Below are positions 1 to 9,530 of a DNA stretch of 64,000 bases, in pieces. The first letter of the stretch is position 1; every line of letters begins with the position of its first letter. The stretch spans positions 434,001 to 498,000 of the forward strand of contig CAVZGO010000001.1 of the NCBI GenBank assembly GCA_963774935.1. The letters are read 5' to 3'. Made by a program: the position numbers and the translations under genes. Source of the stretch: CAVZGO01 sp963774935 (GTDB lineage Bacteria; Chloroflexota; Anaerolineae; Anaerolineales; UBA4823). The notes under the pieces are model-generated. The model saw nothing but the letters and a program-made list of their open reading frames with translations. It ran no database searches and had not been told where the DNA came from.

Positions 1-1
1 T

Positions 2-1120
2 GAGCTCCTGCGCGATGAGCGAAACCGTCTCGCTAACGCTGAAAGCCTGGCGTCCCTTGGGCAGCAGGGATTGGTGACGCTGGATGAAGGTTCACCTGAT
101 GCGCAATCTGCGACGGAGCTGTTCGGTCAAACGCTGGACGCAATAAATGGCTTGGCTCGGCTTGATCCTACCCTGGCGGAAATGCATGATCAAGCCCAAC
201 AGCTTTTTGAGAGCATGACCGACTTGAGCAGAAGTTTACGCATTTATGTTGATGGGATCGAATTTAATCCTAAGCGCCTTGACCAGGTCGAAGAGCGTCT
301 TGGATTGATCCATAACCTGAAGCGTAAATACGGCGACTCGATCCAATCTGTGCTTGAATATGGCGAAACCGCACAGCGCCAGCTTGATCAAATTACTCAT
401 GCCGGTGAGCAGCTTGAGACCCTCGAAGCCGAATGTGCCAGCCTGCTCACCCAGATCGGTGAAGAGGGCAGTACCTTATCGAAATTGCGACATACCGCTG
501 CCGAAAAACTGCAGGCAGCCATCGAAGCCGAGCTGATCGAGCTGCATATGGCAGGAGCACGCTTCCAGGTAGAATTCCAGCAAGAGGCTGACCCTGAAGG
601 TGCGCTGGTATCGGATGGATCACGACTGGCTTACTTTGCCACAGGGCTCGAGAAAGTCGAGTTTTTAATCGCCCCCAACCCTGGAGAAGGATTGAAGCCG
701 TTGGCAAAAATCGCCTCAGGTGGTGAAACCTCCAGATTGATGTTAGCTCTCAAGGATGTACTCGCCAAAGCTGACCATATTCCGACATTGATCTTTGATG
801 AGATAGACCAGGGCATTGGTGGTCGGGTAGGAACAATCGTAGGTGAAAAACTGTGGGAGTTGGCCCGCCAGCAGCATCAGGTGCTGTGTATTACCCACTT
901 GCCGCAGCTTGCAGTCTTTGGTTCGCAGCATTTTCATGTCACTAAATCCGTCCATGACGGGCGCACGACCACACAGGTACAGGCGCTGCACGGAGAAACC
1001 CGAATTCGGGAACTTGCACAGATGTTGGGCACCGTCAGTCCAGGCACGCTGCAATCTGCCCGTGAATTGGTAAAATTCGCAGAAAATAAGCAAGCACAAA
1101 ACAAAATTAATCCTATATAA
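2..1120 (+). CDS. recN: DNA repair protein RecN, C-terminal part
   Basis: The reading frame is open from base 2, so the gene starts upstream of the window and only its 3' part is seen. RecN is an SMC-like ATPase of recombinational double-strand break repair. The visible part holds the end of the coiled coil (about the first 150 residues) and the C-terminal ATPase half: ABC signature ASGGETSRLMLALK, Walker B TLIFDEIDQGIGG, and the H-loop region CITHLPQLA. Order and spacing match the family. A hairpin terminator follows the stop codon. Confident call; the N-terminal Walker A lies outside the window. Confidence 0.96.
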   Translation, partial: ELLRDERNRLANAESLASLGQQGLVTLDEGSPDAQSATELFGQTLDAINGLARLDPTLAEMHDQAQQLFESMTDLSRSLRIYVDGIEFNPKRLDQVEERLGLIHNLKRKYGDSIQSVLEYGETAQRQLDQITHAGEQLETLEAECASLLTQIGEEGSTLSKLRHTAAEKLQAAIEAELIELHMAGARFQVEFQQEADPEGALVSDGSRLAYFATGLEKVEFLIAPNPGEGLKPLAKIASGGETSRLMLALKDVLAKADHIPTLIFDEIDQGIGGRVGTIVGEKLWELARQQHQVLCITHLPQLAVFGSQHFHVTKSVHDGRTTTQVQALHGETRIRELAQMLGTVSPGTLQSARELVKFAENKQAQNKINPI

Positions 1121-1186
1121 TACTAGTGTGAACATGATTTTCTACCTAGGCCTAGATTCGAAAATGAGTAAAAAGTGCAAGATATG

Positions 1187-1222
1187 AAAGTGGGACATGG
1201 ATTAATCCTGTTCCACTTTTTT
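1187..1222 (+). terminator. Intrinsic terminator after recN
   Basis: An 11-bp stem with one mismatch (AAAGTGGGACA against TGTTCCACTTT) has an 11-base loop and runs into a T tract. It sits about 70 bases after the recN stop. Confidence 0.8.
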
Positions 1223-1325
1223 TATCCATTTCAGTAAGACATCGCCGCGTCGAATTATTCGATGCGTTGATTGCCACCAAACCAACCGAAGATCTAGTGT
1301 TTCAAAAATTTAAAAGGAGACCACA

Positions 1326-2535
1326 ATGACAAAGACTGTAGTAATCGTGGGGGCGCTCGATACCAAAGGTCAAGAATTCGCCTTTGTTAAAGAGCTGATG
1401 AAAAAAGAAGGCCTGAACACCCTGACTGTTGACTTTGGGGTAATGGGCGAACCTGCTTTTGCACCGGACATTTCCCGTAAAGAGGTAGCCAGTGCTGGCG
1501 GTGGGGACCTGGCTTACCTTGCCTCCGGTGAACACAAGGATGTCGCCATGCAGGTCATGGCAGACGGTCTGGCAAAAGTCGTGCGTAAACTATACGACGA
1601 CGGCAAGCTCGATGGCATTATTGGCATGGGCGGCAGCGGCGGTACTTCGATTGCTACTACAGCCATGCGCACCCTGCCCGTCGGTGTGCCGAAGTTGATG
1701 CTCTCCACCGTCGGTGGAGGCGATGTCAGCGTATACGCTGGCACGAAAGATATCACCTTCATGCCCTCGATTGTCGATGTCGCTGGCTTCAACAGCATCA
1801 GCCGTGCAATCTACACCAACGCTGCCGGTGCAATCGCTGGAATGGTGAAAGTCGAGCGCCCGCCTGCCGTAGATGAGAAACCGCTGGTGGTTGCATCCAT
1901 GTTTGGGAACACCACCAAGTCTGTCGATCATGCTCGCGGGATTCTCGAAGAAAAAGGCTATGAGGTACTGGTCTTCCACGCCACAGGTTCAGGCGGCAAG
2001 GCGATGGAAAGCCTCGTCACCGATGGCTACATTGTAGCTTCTCTGGACATCACTACCACTGAGCTTGCAGATGAGGTTTGCGGTGGTGTGTTCAGCGCCG
2101 GACCGGAGCGCTGCCAGGCAGCCTCGAAGGCAAATATTCCAGCAGTATTGGTGCCTGGCTGTGTGGATATGGCGAATTTCTGGGGCATTGAAACAATTCC
2201 GGAAAAATTTAAAGCAGCGCAACTTGTACCAGTGGAATCCAAATGTAACCCTGATGCGCACCAACATTGAGGAAAACATCCGCATGGGCGAAATGCTGGC
2301 GGCAGCTGCCAATCTTTCCAAAGCTCCCGTTGCATTCCTGCTCCCACTCAAAGGCGTTTCCATGCTCGACAGCCCCGGTGGCCAGTTCTGGGATCCGGAA
2401 GCTGACCGCGCTTGCTTCGATGCGATCAAGAAGAATGTCAAACCTGGCATTCTGGTAACCGAGTTGGATTTGAACATCAATGATCCTGAGTTTTCTCAGG
2501 CGGTAGCCGATACCCTGCTGGGTATGATGAAATAA
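1326..2535 (+). CDS. Tm-1-like ATP-binding domain protein (UPF0261), frameshifted
   Basis: This is a full-length (about 400 residues) member of the UPF0261/Tm-1 N-domain family, read in two frames. The first part (1326-2270) begins VVIVGALDTKGQEF and carries the glycine-rich stretch MGGSGGTSIATTAMR. Near 2225-2245 the frame shifts and the family's C-terminal part follows (NPNVTLMRTNIEEN, then FLLPLKGVSMLDSPGG), ending at 2535. An AAAAGGAGA ribosome binding site precedes the ATG. The next gene is the standard partner; plant Tm-1 is a fusion of the two. The biochemical role of the bacterial pair is unclear. The break is a one-base indel, either error or mutation. Confidence 0.88.
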
Positions 2536-2565
2536 CTCACAATCTATCAAAAGGAGATACAAACT

Positions 2566-3396
2566 ATGTCTATTCCACGTCAAGAAATCCTAAAACGACT
2601 GCGTGCACAGGTTGCAGCAGGAAAACCGATCGTCGGCTGCGGTGCTGGCACCGGCATTTCGGCCAAGCTGGCTGAGGCTGGTGGCGCCGACATTATCATT
2701 ATCTACAACTCTGGCCGATACCGCATGGCTGGACGCGGCTCGTTGGCGGGTCTGCTGCCTTATGGCGACGCGAACGGCATCGTTGTAGAAATGGCATCGG
2801 AAGTTCTGCCAGTGGTGAAGAACACACCGGTATTGGCAGGCGTATGCGGCACAGATCCCTTCCGCCTGATGCCTGTATTCCTTAAGCAGCTTAAGGAAAT
2901 CGGCTTCTCTGGGGTCCAAAACTTCCCCACCGTTGGCTTGATTGATGGCAATTTCCGCGCCAACCTGGAAGGCACAGGCATGGGCTATGACAAGGAAATT
3001 GAAGCAATTCACCTGGCGAACGAGATCGACCTGTTCACCTCACCTTACGTCTTTGATCCTGACCAGGCAGTCGCCATGGCTAAAGCAGGAGCTGACCAGC
3101 TCGTGGCGCATGTTGGGCTCACCACGTCGGGCAGCATCGGCGCAGCAGTCGCCCTCACGCTCGATGAAGCGATCGACAAGGTGATGGCAATTGCCGAAGC
3201 CGGGCGCAGCGTACGGAAAGACATCCTGGTCATCTGCCACGGTGGACCTTTCGACGAACCGCAAAGCGTCGGTGTCGCCCTGAAACGCATGCCAGGTATT
3301 GGTGGTTTCTTCGGTGCATCCAGCATCGAACGCCTGCCTACCGAGCGCGCGATTCGCGGTCAGGTTGAAGCCTTTAAGAAGATGGACCTGGCCTAA
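2566..3396 (+). CDS. Phosphoenolpyruvate hydrolase family protein (TIM barrel)
   Basis: A 276-residue TIM-barrel protein of the family called PEP hydrolase or TIM-barrel signal-transduction protein, corresponding to the C-terminal domain of plant Tm-1. Visible hallmarks are IVGCGAGTGISAKLAE near the N terminus, VCGTDPF in the middle, GVQNFPTVGLIDG, and GPFDEP near the end. It starts 30 bases after the UPF0261 gene with a strong AAGGAGA site, so the two form an operon. Family membership is clear; the reaction in vivo is not established. Confidence 0.92.
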   Translation: MSIPRQEILKRLRAQVAAGKPIVGCGAGTGISAKLAEAGGADIIIIYNSGRYRMAGRGSLAGLLPYGDANGIVVEMASEVLPVVKNTPVLAGVCGTDPFRLMPVFLKQLKEIGFSGVQNFPTVGLIDGNFRANLEGTGMGYDKEIEAIHLANEIDLFTSPYVFDPDQAVAMAKAGADQLVAHVGLTTSGSIGAAVALTLDEAIDKVMAIAEAGRSVRKDILVICHGGPFDEPQSVGVALKRMPGIGGFFGASSIERLPTERAIRGQVEAFKKMDLA

Positions 3397-3421
3397 AGTT
3401 TAACCTTCAGGCTTAAATAAC

Positions 3422-3456
3422 GAACCACAGGTGGGTTAAGTTTCCGCCTGTGGTTC
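3422..3456. terminator. Bidirectional terminator between convergent genes
   Basis: A perfect 10-bp stem (GAACCACAGG/CCTGTGGTTC) with a 15-base loop lies between the end of the + strand operon and the end of the - strand NUDIX gene, so it can serve both. Confidence 0.75.
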
Positions 3457-3460
3457 TTAT

Positions 3461-3967
3461 TTAACGATCTTGTAATTGTTGGAGTATTCTAGAAGTACTG
3501 TTGAACGCCAGGGGGGGTAGTTGATCTAGCGGAAAATAGACCGCATCATCCACGTCATCTGCAGCATGGAGCTCGCCGCCGGTCGGTACTACCCAATACA
3601 CGATTAAAATATGTGCACCACGCGGGTGCTCAAGACCATACAGGACGTCAAATAGACTTGTGACCTGCACCTGCAGCCCGGTTTCCTCAAGGCATTCACG
3701 CACAACGGCTTGAGCAGGATCCTCACCGGCATCAACGAAACCGGCTGGCAACGTCCATTTGCCGCGCTGCGGATCCACTGCCCGCCGGACGAGCAAAATC
3801 TGATCGCTCCGCGTAATTAATGCCGCTGACGCAACCTTGGGATCGGCAAAATATACCCAACCACAATTCTCGCAAGTTGGACGCATACGTCCAAAACGCA
3901 ATTGTGAAGTTAACCCAGCCCCACAGCGCAGGCAGTAATTAACTTCTGAGGTTAGTTGAGCACTCAT
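3461..3967 (-). CDS. NUDIX hydrolase with N-terminal zinc ribbon
   Basis: A 168-residue protein. An N-terminal zinc ribbon (CLRCG and CENCG pairs, residues about 12-37) is followed by a NUDIX domain whose box reads GFVDAGEDPAQAVVRECLEE then TG, matching GX5EX7REUXEEXGU. The layout resembles the short NudC-like group. It should hydrolyse a nucleoside-diphosphate-linked substrate; which one cannot be told. It lies 11 bases downstream of the broken anti-sigma-like gene on the same strand. Confidence 0.9.
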   Translation of the reverse strand: MSAQLTSEVNYCLRCGAGLTSQLRFGRMRPTCENCGWVYFADPKVASAALITRSDQILLVRRAVDPQRGKWTLPAGFVDAGEDPAQAVVRECLEETGLQVQVTSLFDVLYGLEHPRGAHILIVYWVVPTGGELHAADDVDDAVYFPLDQLPPLAFNSTSRILQQLQDR

Positions 3968-3978
3968 CCTTGGGGTGA

Positions 3979-4842
3979 TTAGCGGCGTCGGAGCAGAAAA
4001 GCAGCCAGGCCAGCGCCGATGACAATCGCCAGCAATAAACCTTCAGTAATTCGCCAGGCTTGTAGCGGCGATCTTTGTGGCTCAGGTGCTGCTGCAGGTT
4101 GGATCATGGGCGGTTGGCTGGTGGTTTCGTCAGCTTCTGGCAGTGAGAATGCCTGCAGTGCAGACTCTTCTGGCGCTGGAGTGATTGGGGTTGCTTCGAC
4201 CATTTCGCCTTCTACAGGAAGCGAAAAAGCCTCAATTGCCGATTCAGCAGTCGGCGTGATGGTGGGGGCTACCATTTGGAGCGACATCTCTGACTTCGGT
4301 CGTTCCTGCTGGCATGGCCTGTTTCGCCATCGCACTAGTCTCAGGAGTCGCCTGGCTGACGATCTCAGCCTCAATCTCACTGGGTGGTGGGGCAGCCTTA
4401 CGACTTTCTGGGGCAGGTTCCGCGGGAACAGACGCCTTCTACTGCTGCTTCAGGCGCATTAGCGGCTTGAAAGGTCATCGCCATATCACTTGTCGGCAGG
4501 TGCTAGCATCATCCGATTGCTCAGTAAATCACCTGCGATTACCAAAACCAACAAGACACTCGCCAGCACGGTTGCCAGGCGTAAAGATTGAAACATGCCC
4601 CAGGTCGACCGAGTGGGCTTTTTCCCCACCATTTGAGGTGTGAGAGTGAAATTCTTTCTTACCCGTATCCTGGGTTGGCTGCGCAATGCCATGCGCAGGC
4701 GGCGCAGATCTTCCATATTTTCCCGCAGGGCTGGTTCCAATCGCAGGCGCGCTTCAAAATCTGCTCGTCCAGCAGCATCCATCTGCCTGTCAAAGTAGTC
4801 GGAACATTTTTGCCAATCGCCGGGGGATAAGGTCATCGTCAC
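3979..4842 (-). CDS. Anti-sigma-factor-like membrane protein, broken by several frameshifts
   Basis: The N-terminal piece (4842-4486, 118 residues) is a cytoplasmic helical region plus one transmembrane segment (LRLATVLASVLLVLVIAG). Coding sense then continues in other frames through an Ala/Pro/Glu-rich linker to a C-terminal piece (to 3979) ending in a second membrane helix and RRR. At least three shifts are needed. The linker repeats the phrase ESA(I/L)xAFSLP twice. The start codon overlaps the stop of the ECF sigma gene by 4 bases, which with the architecture suggests its anti-sigma factor. No HCCC zinc motif is visible, so the family is inferred from position and topology. Confidence 0.55.
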
Positions 4843-5447
4843 AAGTCACCTTCGTTTAGATGACGATAAGCTGATGGCAAAAGTTCCCATGAGCCCTGCA
4901 GGCAATCGCGCAGGCGCTGGCGGGCGCGCGCCAGACGGCTTTTGATCGTCCCGACCGGCTTCCGCACCGCCTGGGCGGCTTCAGCATAATCCAAACCTTG
5001 AACATCTACCAGCAGCACCACGATGCGAAATTCTTCCGGTAAATCCTGCAAGCAATGCTGGATAGCCTGGTTGAGCTCCATACGCTCAGCGCGCTGTTCA
5101 GGCGTTTCGCCAGGATCAGCCATCCACTCAGGAGACTCAATCTCCTGGTCATCTGTATCCAGAGGCTCTAATGGCTGAGTCGGGCGGCGTTTCCGGCGAC
5201 GAAGCTCATCGTAACAGGCATTGGATACAATTCGCAGCAGCCAGGCTTTGAATGACCCTCCCCGATAAGCGCCCAGGTTTCGATAAGCAGAAATAAAAGC
5301 GGTTTGTGTGGCGTCTTCTGCTGACTCAACTTCGCCCATCATGCGGTAAGCCAGGTTGAATACCATCTCCTGGTAGTGCAGCACGAGGCCATTAAAAGAA
5401 TCCAGGTCTCCACGTTGGGCAGCGAGGATCAGCCCGGCTTCATCCAT
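4839..5447 (-). CDS. ECF-type sigma-70 factor
   Basis: A 202-residue sigma factor with region 2 (FNLAYRMMGEVESAEDATQT, then FKAWLLRIVSNACYDELRRR) and region 4 (LPEEFRIVVLLVDVQGLDY, then VGTIKSRLARARQRLRD). Regions 1.1 and 3 are absent, as in extracytoplasmic-function sigmas. It directs RNA polymerase to stress- or envelope-response promoters. It overlaps DUF3054 upstream (8 bases) and the anti-sigma-like gene downstream (4 bases), so the three are translationally coupled. Confidence 0.93.
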   Translation of the reverse strand: MDEAGLILAAQRGDLDSFNGLVLHYQEMVFNLAYRMMGEVESAEDATQTAFISAYRNLGAYRGGSFKAWLLRIVSNACYDELRRRKRRPTQPLEPLDTDDQEIESPEWMADPGETPEQRAERMELNQAIQHCLQDLPEEFRIVVLLVDVQGLDYAEAAQAVRKPVGTIKSRLARARQRLRDCLQGSWELLPSAYRHLNEGDL

Positions 5448-5883
5448 ACTTGTTTTCTTTCCGAAAAAATATGATCCAAAATAAGAAGCGCCAGGCCAGC
5501 AACGCCAGGGCGCTCATTCCACCGATGACCACAATAAAGACCGGCATGATGGGTGCATTGCCGAGTAAAATCGCCCGCAGAAATGCTGCCATTGGTCCCG
5601 CCAGGACCATGGCATAGAATGGTCGCCAGAGCTGTCTTATTTCTGCTACATTATGAAACGAATATGCACCAAGGAATGGCGCTACCATTCCCCAGGCCAG
5701 GAGCACCGGAGGCAGGTTGTAGAGCATACGAGAGCCTGCTGATCCCAACTCACCATGTTGGGCTAAACCAAACAGAGTGACCAGGAATAAAACCAGCACG
5801 TCACCAAGCACCAGTAGCCAGGACAAACGATTTCGATTCCCCGATTGCATAGTTTTATATCCTAATCGAAACAGCCTAATCAA
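5440..5883 (-). CDS. DUF3054 membrane protein
   Basis: A 147-residue protein with four predicted membrane helices and the DUF3054 look (LLVLGDVLVLFLVTLFGLAQ at the N terminus, and LAWGMVAPFLGAY). Function unknown. The start may be at 5883 or at the internal Met-12 codon (MQSGNRNR). It overlaps the sigma-factor gene and is probably co-transcribed with it. Confidence 0.8.
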   Translation of the reverse strand: MIRLFRLGYKTMQSGNRNRLSWLLVLGDVLVLFLVTLFGLAQHGELGSAGSRMLYNLPPVLLAWGMVAPFLGAYSFHNVAEIRQLWRPFYAMVLAGPMAAFLRAILLGNAPIMPVFIVVIGGMSALALLAWRFLFWIIFFRKENKYG

Positions 5884-5929
5884 GCAAGGTTTTTTTTACC
5901 TGTGTAGCCGAGCATCAATCCTATTCGGG

Positions 5930-6649
5930 TCATCGACCGAGCAGCTCTTTGAGCGTGGGTAAATTGGCAGGTAGCTCACCATCCGGTTCCACAAACTTCA
6001 CCACCTTGCGCAGTGTGCTTTGTAGATCCCAAAATGATTGGCCTCGGTTCATGGTTGGAATCTCCTGAAGCTGCTCTCGCAGCTCGCTAACCAATGCCGT
6101 GAAAAGCTCCTGCGGACTGATGCCCGCCAGGCGCTGTTCATAACCAAAATCATCCCCTTGCCAATCCGCACGCTGCCGGGCGAGGAGTCCTTCAATTTCG
6201 TTTATGAGTGCGGTTTCGTTGTCAGGCAATCCCGCCAAATCCAATATCGGTGCTGATGAAGTCACGCAGCAAAAACTGTGATCTTGCCGGGTCTCGGTTT
6301 CCAGCGCTCCACCAAAGCTGAAAGCTTCCATCCGTTTCCCGGCCCGGTTGATCATGGCGATACGACCCACACAAATGTTATAACGTTCCTGACCGGTCGG
6401 GTGAAATAAGCTCAAATTGATGATCCCGGAACCAGGATCGCCAACTGGAAAATCTACCTGGTGCGGATCAAAATGCATACCCGTAGGCTGCTCGTAAATG
6501 TTGATATCAAGCCGCGGATGGCCCAATGCTTGAGAATTTTCAGGTGGATAAAATATATAACCGAGTTCCATCGCAGCCTCCAAAGCGATTCTATCACTGA
6601 CCAGGTATAGCCAGTAAGGATTGCAATATAAGTGTCCTGATATCCCCAA
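5930..6649 (-). CDS. Hypothetical protein, 239 residues
   Basis: I do not recognise this protein. It is soluble with no signal peptide or membrane segment. It contains repeated acidic/aromatic stretches (YIFYPPENSQALGHPRLDIN, HPTGQERYNICVGRIAMINR) and an amphipathic C-terminal region. Codon use and length support a real gene. It diverges from the MFS pseudogene, and their 5' ends overlap slightly if both starts are right. Confidence 0.65.
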   Translation of the reverse strand: MGISGHLYCNPYWLYLVSDRIALEAAMELGYIFYPPENSQALGHPRLDINIYEQPTGMHFDPHQVDFPVGDPGSGIINLSLFHPTGQERYNICVGRIAMINRAGKRMEAFSFGGALETETRQDHSFCCVTSSAPILDLAGLPDNETALINEIEGLLARQRADWQGDDFGYEQRLAGISPQELFTALVSELREQLQEIPTMNRGQSFWDLQSTLRKVVKFVEPDGELPANLPTLKELLGR

Positions 6650-7637
6650 ATCGAGAAAATTTAAAAATTCTGTGACTCAATCCAATAATCTACATATCCA
6701 GAAAACTGGCTTGCGCAGCCTGCCCCGCAACGAATGGGCGGTCAGCCTGACCAGCTTTTTAATGGACATCTCGAGCGAGATGGTGATAAATATATTGCCC
6801 CTGTTTCTTTTCAACATTCTGGGGGTGCGTACCAGCCTGATTGGTCTGATCGAAGGCATTGCTTAAGCCACCGCCAGCTTACTGAAAGTATTTTCAGGCT
6901 GGCTATCGGATAAGCTTCGGGCGCGCAAGTGGCTCGCAGTAGCTGGCTATAGCCTCTCGGCTATTGTCAAGCCATTTTTCCTGATTGCAAGTACCTAGGA
7001 AGTGGTCGCTGCAGTGCGCTGGATTGATCGGGTGGGCAACGGTCTTCGCACCGCCCCACGCGACGCGCTGGTAGCCGATTCCGCCTCACCCAATCAGAGC
7101 GGGCTGGCATTCGGTTTTCACCGCGCCGCTGACACCGCTGCAGCCATGCTGGGGCTGCTGATTGCCCTTGGGGTGGTCTGGCTGGCGCAGGCGAACGCAC
7201 TTGAGCTGGATCAATCAACTTTCAAGTTAATTGTATGGATCAGCATTTTACCGGCTGTGCTGGCAGTGCTTGCCCTGGTGGTGGTTGCCCGGGATGTGCC
7301 GGTAGCCGGTCAGCGCGCTGCTCCGCGCTTCGCTTTTCGATAGCTGGGCAAGCCTTTCATGGTTTTTATGGTAAGCACCGGCATCTTTGACCTGGTCAAT
7401 TCATCAGATGCTTTCCTGGTCTTGTGCGCCCAGGAGCGCGGCATGAGTGTCACCGGCATCCTGGTTATCCTGGTGGTGTTCAACCTGGTATAAACCCTCG
7501 TCTCCGCCCCCGCCGGCGTATGGCAGGGACTGGGCGCCTCCGCGCCGTTTTTATTTGGAGCGGCGATGGCTTTCCTTGCAGCGATCCTGATGGCAACCTG
7601 GATGCCAAAAGCAGCTGCGCCCTATCAGAGCCAGTGA
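6621..7637 (+). pseudogene. MFS transporter pseudogene (four in-frame stops, internal deletion)
   Basis: One continuous frame encodes a major-facilitator protein: the N terminus FLMDISSEMVINILPLFLFN, then the loop motif DRVGNGLRTAPRDALVADS, then FMVSTGIFDLVNSSDAFLV. It is interrupted by TAA at 6864, TAG at 6996, TAG at 7341 and TAA at 7491, ending at TGA 7635. No frameshift is needed. After SAPAGVW (about 7500-7525) the text jumps straight to the family's last membrane segments (GLGASAPFLFGAA), so several helices are missing. Family comparison suggests Glu, Trp and Tyr at three of the stops, which argues against reassignment of one codon. A decayed gene. Confidence 0.88.
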
Positions 7638-7668
7638 CCTTTGCCTGGTTTAATTTAAACTTCTTCTG

Positions 7669-9037
7669 TCAATCCACCACGTTGAAGCGATTGGGCAGAT
7701 GAATGCCCGCTCGCTGGACAATCGCGGCTGCTCTGTGTTTGGCTTCCCGGATCACTTCGCCTTCATTCACCGTCAGGAGCAGGCGATCACGCATCAGCCA
7801 GCGCCCATCGCACATCACACTTTCTACATTGTGTTCGTGCATCGCAGTCACCATGTTTGCCACCGGATCGTGCATCGGCGACATGGTCGCCGTATCCGGA
7901 TCAATCACCACCAGGTCAGCCTTTTTGCCCACTTCCAGACTACCCAGTTCATCATCCCAGAGCAGCCCGCGTGCCCCATCACAGGTAGTCATCGCCAGCA
8001 CACTTTCTGCCGGCACAACCGTTGGATCAAGCAGTCGACCTTTGTGAATTAGCGAAGTCAGCCACATCTCATCAAGCATGGTCATGCGATTATTGGAGGG
8101 CGCCCCATCCGTGCCGATGGTCACGCACACCCCGGCATCCAGCATTTCCGGTATTTTGGCAAAACCCAGAACCCGCATCGCTGAAGCCGGATTGTGCGAT
8201 ACTTTTAACCTGGCGTCTGGCAAACAACTGGATTTCCTCTGGCGTCAGCCAGACACTGTGCACTGCCAGTAAGTTAGCTCCCAGAACACCCAATCGCTCC
8301 AGGTGTGTGACGGTTGTCGCACCGCGCGTGGCTTGACAATACTCGACCTCCTCCTTAACCTCGGCAACGTGCATGTGAATACCCACCTGGTAGCGGTCTG
8401 CCAGCTCCCTGGTGCGCAAGATCAGATCGTCGGTGTTATTGAAAATCGTCCGCAAGCCAAACCAGACACGGATACGCCCACTGGCTTTGCCATGCCAGGC
8501 TTCAAAGTTTTCGACCTGCACCTGCAGTGCCTGGTCGGTGGTTTCATTCCACTTCCTGGGCAGACCCTCGCCGCTGTCCATGGTGGATTTTGCCAGAATG
8601 CCGCGCAATCCCAGCTCCGTTACCGCGCGCCCCATCCCGTTGACAAACTGGCCTCCGGGCTCCGCAAAACAGGTGACTCCGCTGCGTATCTGCTCAATGC
8701 CACACAGCAGCGTGCTGGTGTAGCTGTCTTCCTCGGTCAGGTTGCTTTCATAAGGCCAGATGCGATCGTGTAACCAGGTCAGCAGGCTGACATCATCGCC
8801 CAGCCCGCGCCCAAGCTGCTGCGAAGTGTGCACATGGGTGTTAATCAGCCCGGGCAGCAGCCAGCGCCCATCCAGATCGATGCATTCTGTCCCAGGTTCT
8901 GCCTGAGCCAGCAGCTCGGCAGAGCGTCCGATAGCCGCAATCCGGTCGTTCTCCACCAGGATACCGCCCTGGCGATACTGCCGGCGCTGTGGGTCCATGG
9001 TCACCACTCTCGCGTTATACAGTAGAGTCCTGGTCAT
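7669..9037 (-). CDS. Amidohydrolase (AtzA/SAH-deaminase-like), one frameshift
   Basis: Metal-dependent hydrolase of the AtzA/TrzN/MtaD deaminase group. The N-terminal piece (9037 to about 8205) has LPGLINTHVHTSQQLGRGL with the HxH metal pair, plus HMHVAEVKEE and HSVWL ligands. The C-terminal piece (about 8223-7669) has SHNPASAMR and TIGTDGAPSNNRM with the catalytic Asp. The two overlap in different frames and join if one A is removed from the AAAA run at about 8205-8208. Total length about 455 residues is normal. The substrate is probably an amino- or chloro-substituted heterocycle and cannot be fixed further. Confidence 0.9.
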
Positions 9038-9124
9038 TCTTTCCTCCTGCGCATGTACGGAGCCATCCCGTCAGGTTGCTCACATTCGAGCCTGTCCGCC
9101 AGCGAACACGCCCAGCCTGGTTTT

Positions 9125-9520
9125 TTATAGATCTTCTTCGGAGATAAGTGGATAAATTTCAATTGCCGGTTCTTCGTAGGGGTGCACTATGTGGATAGCA
9201 GCGATCACTTCTCTGGCTCTTTTTCGCTCGCAAATACACTCTATCCTTTCTTCCACCACATCTTCTAGCTTCCCGATTTCACCAATGCTGGGGCTGGCGC
9301 CTGGCATGGGGATAAACCTTCCGATGCCATCCACCGAAAAACTGCAGTGACTGTATAAACCGAGGATTCCCGCTCCAGCATCCCCCATCGCCTGCCTGAC
9401 GTCAGAAGCATGGCTCTTCGGAGCAAACACCACAATTTTTACCTGGTTGGGCACAAGCGCCTCCTCGCTTAAAGTAATCATTGAGGCTATGACAACCCCC
9501 ATGCAATAACTAATTTTCAA
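9125..9520 (-). CDS. NIF3-like (YqfO C-domain) protein
   Basis: A small protein matching the inserted PII/CutA-like domain of NIF3/YqfO proteins: VKIVVFAPKSHASDVRQAMG, GAGILGLYSHCSF, GRFIPMPGASPSIG and HPYEEPAIEIYPL. The first 25 residues look non-conserved; the real start may be an internal GTG giving VPNQVKIVVF. Function is unknown. It lies 10 bases downstream of the YihY gene. Confidence 0.85.
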   Translation of the reverse strand: MKISYCMGVVIASMITLSEEALVPNQVKIVVFAPKSHASDVRQAMGDAGAGILGLYSHCSFSVDGIGRFIPMPGASPSIGEIGKLEDVVEERIECICERKRAREVIAAIHIVHPYEEPAIEIYPLISEEDL

Positions 9521-9530
9521 GAGCGAACGA

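Noticed and set aside
6864..7493. Stop-codon reassignment or suppression in the MFS gene
   Set aside because: Both TAA and TAG occur where different residues are expected, and the gene also lacks several helices; other genes in the window end normally at TAA and TAG.
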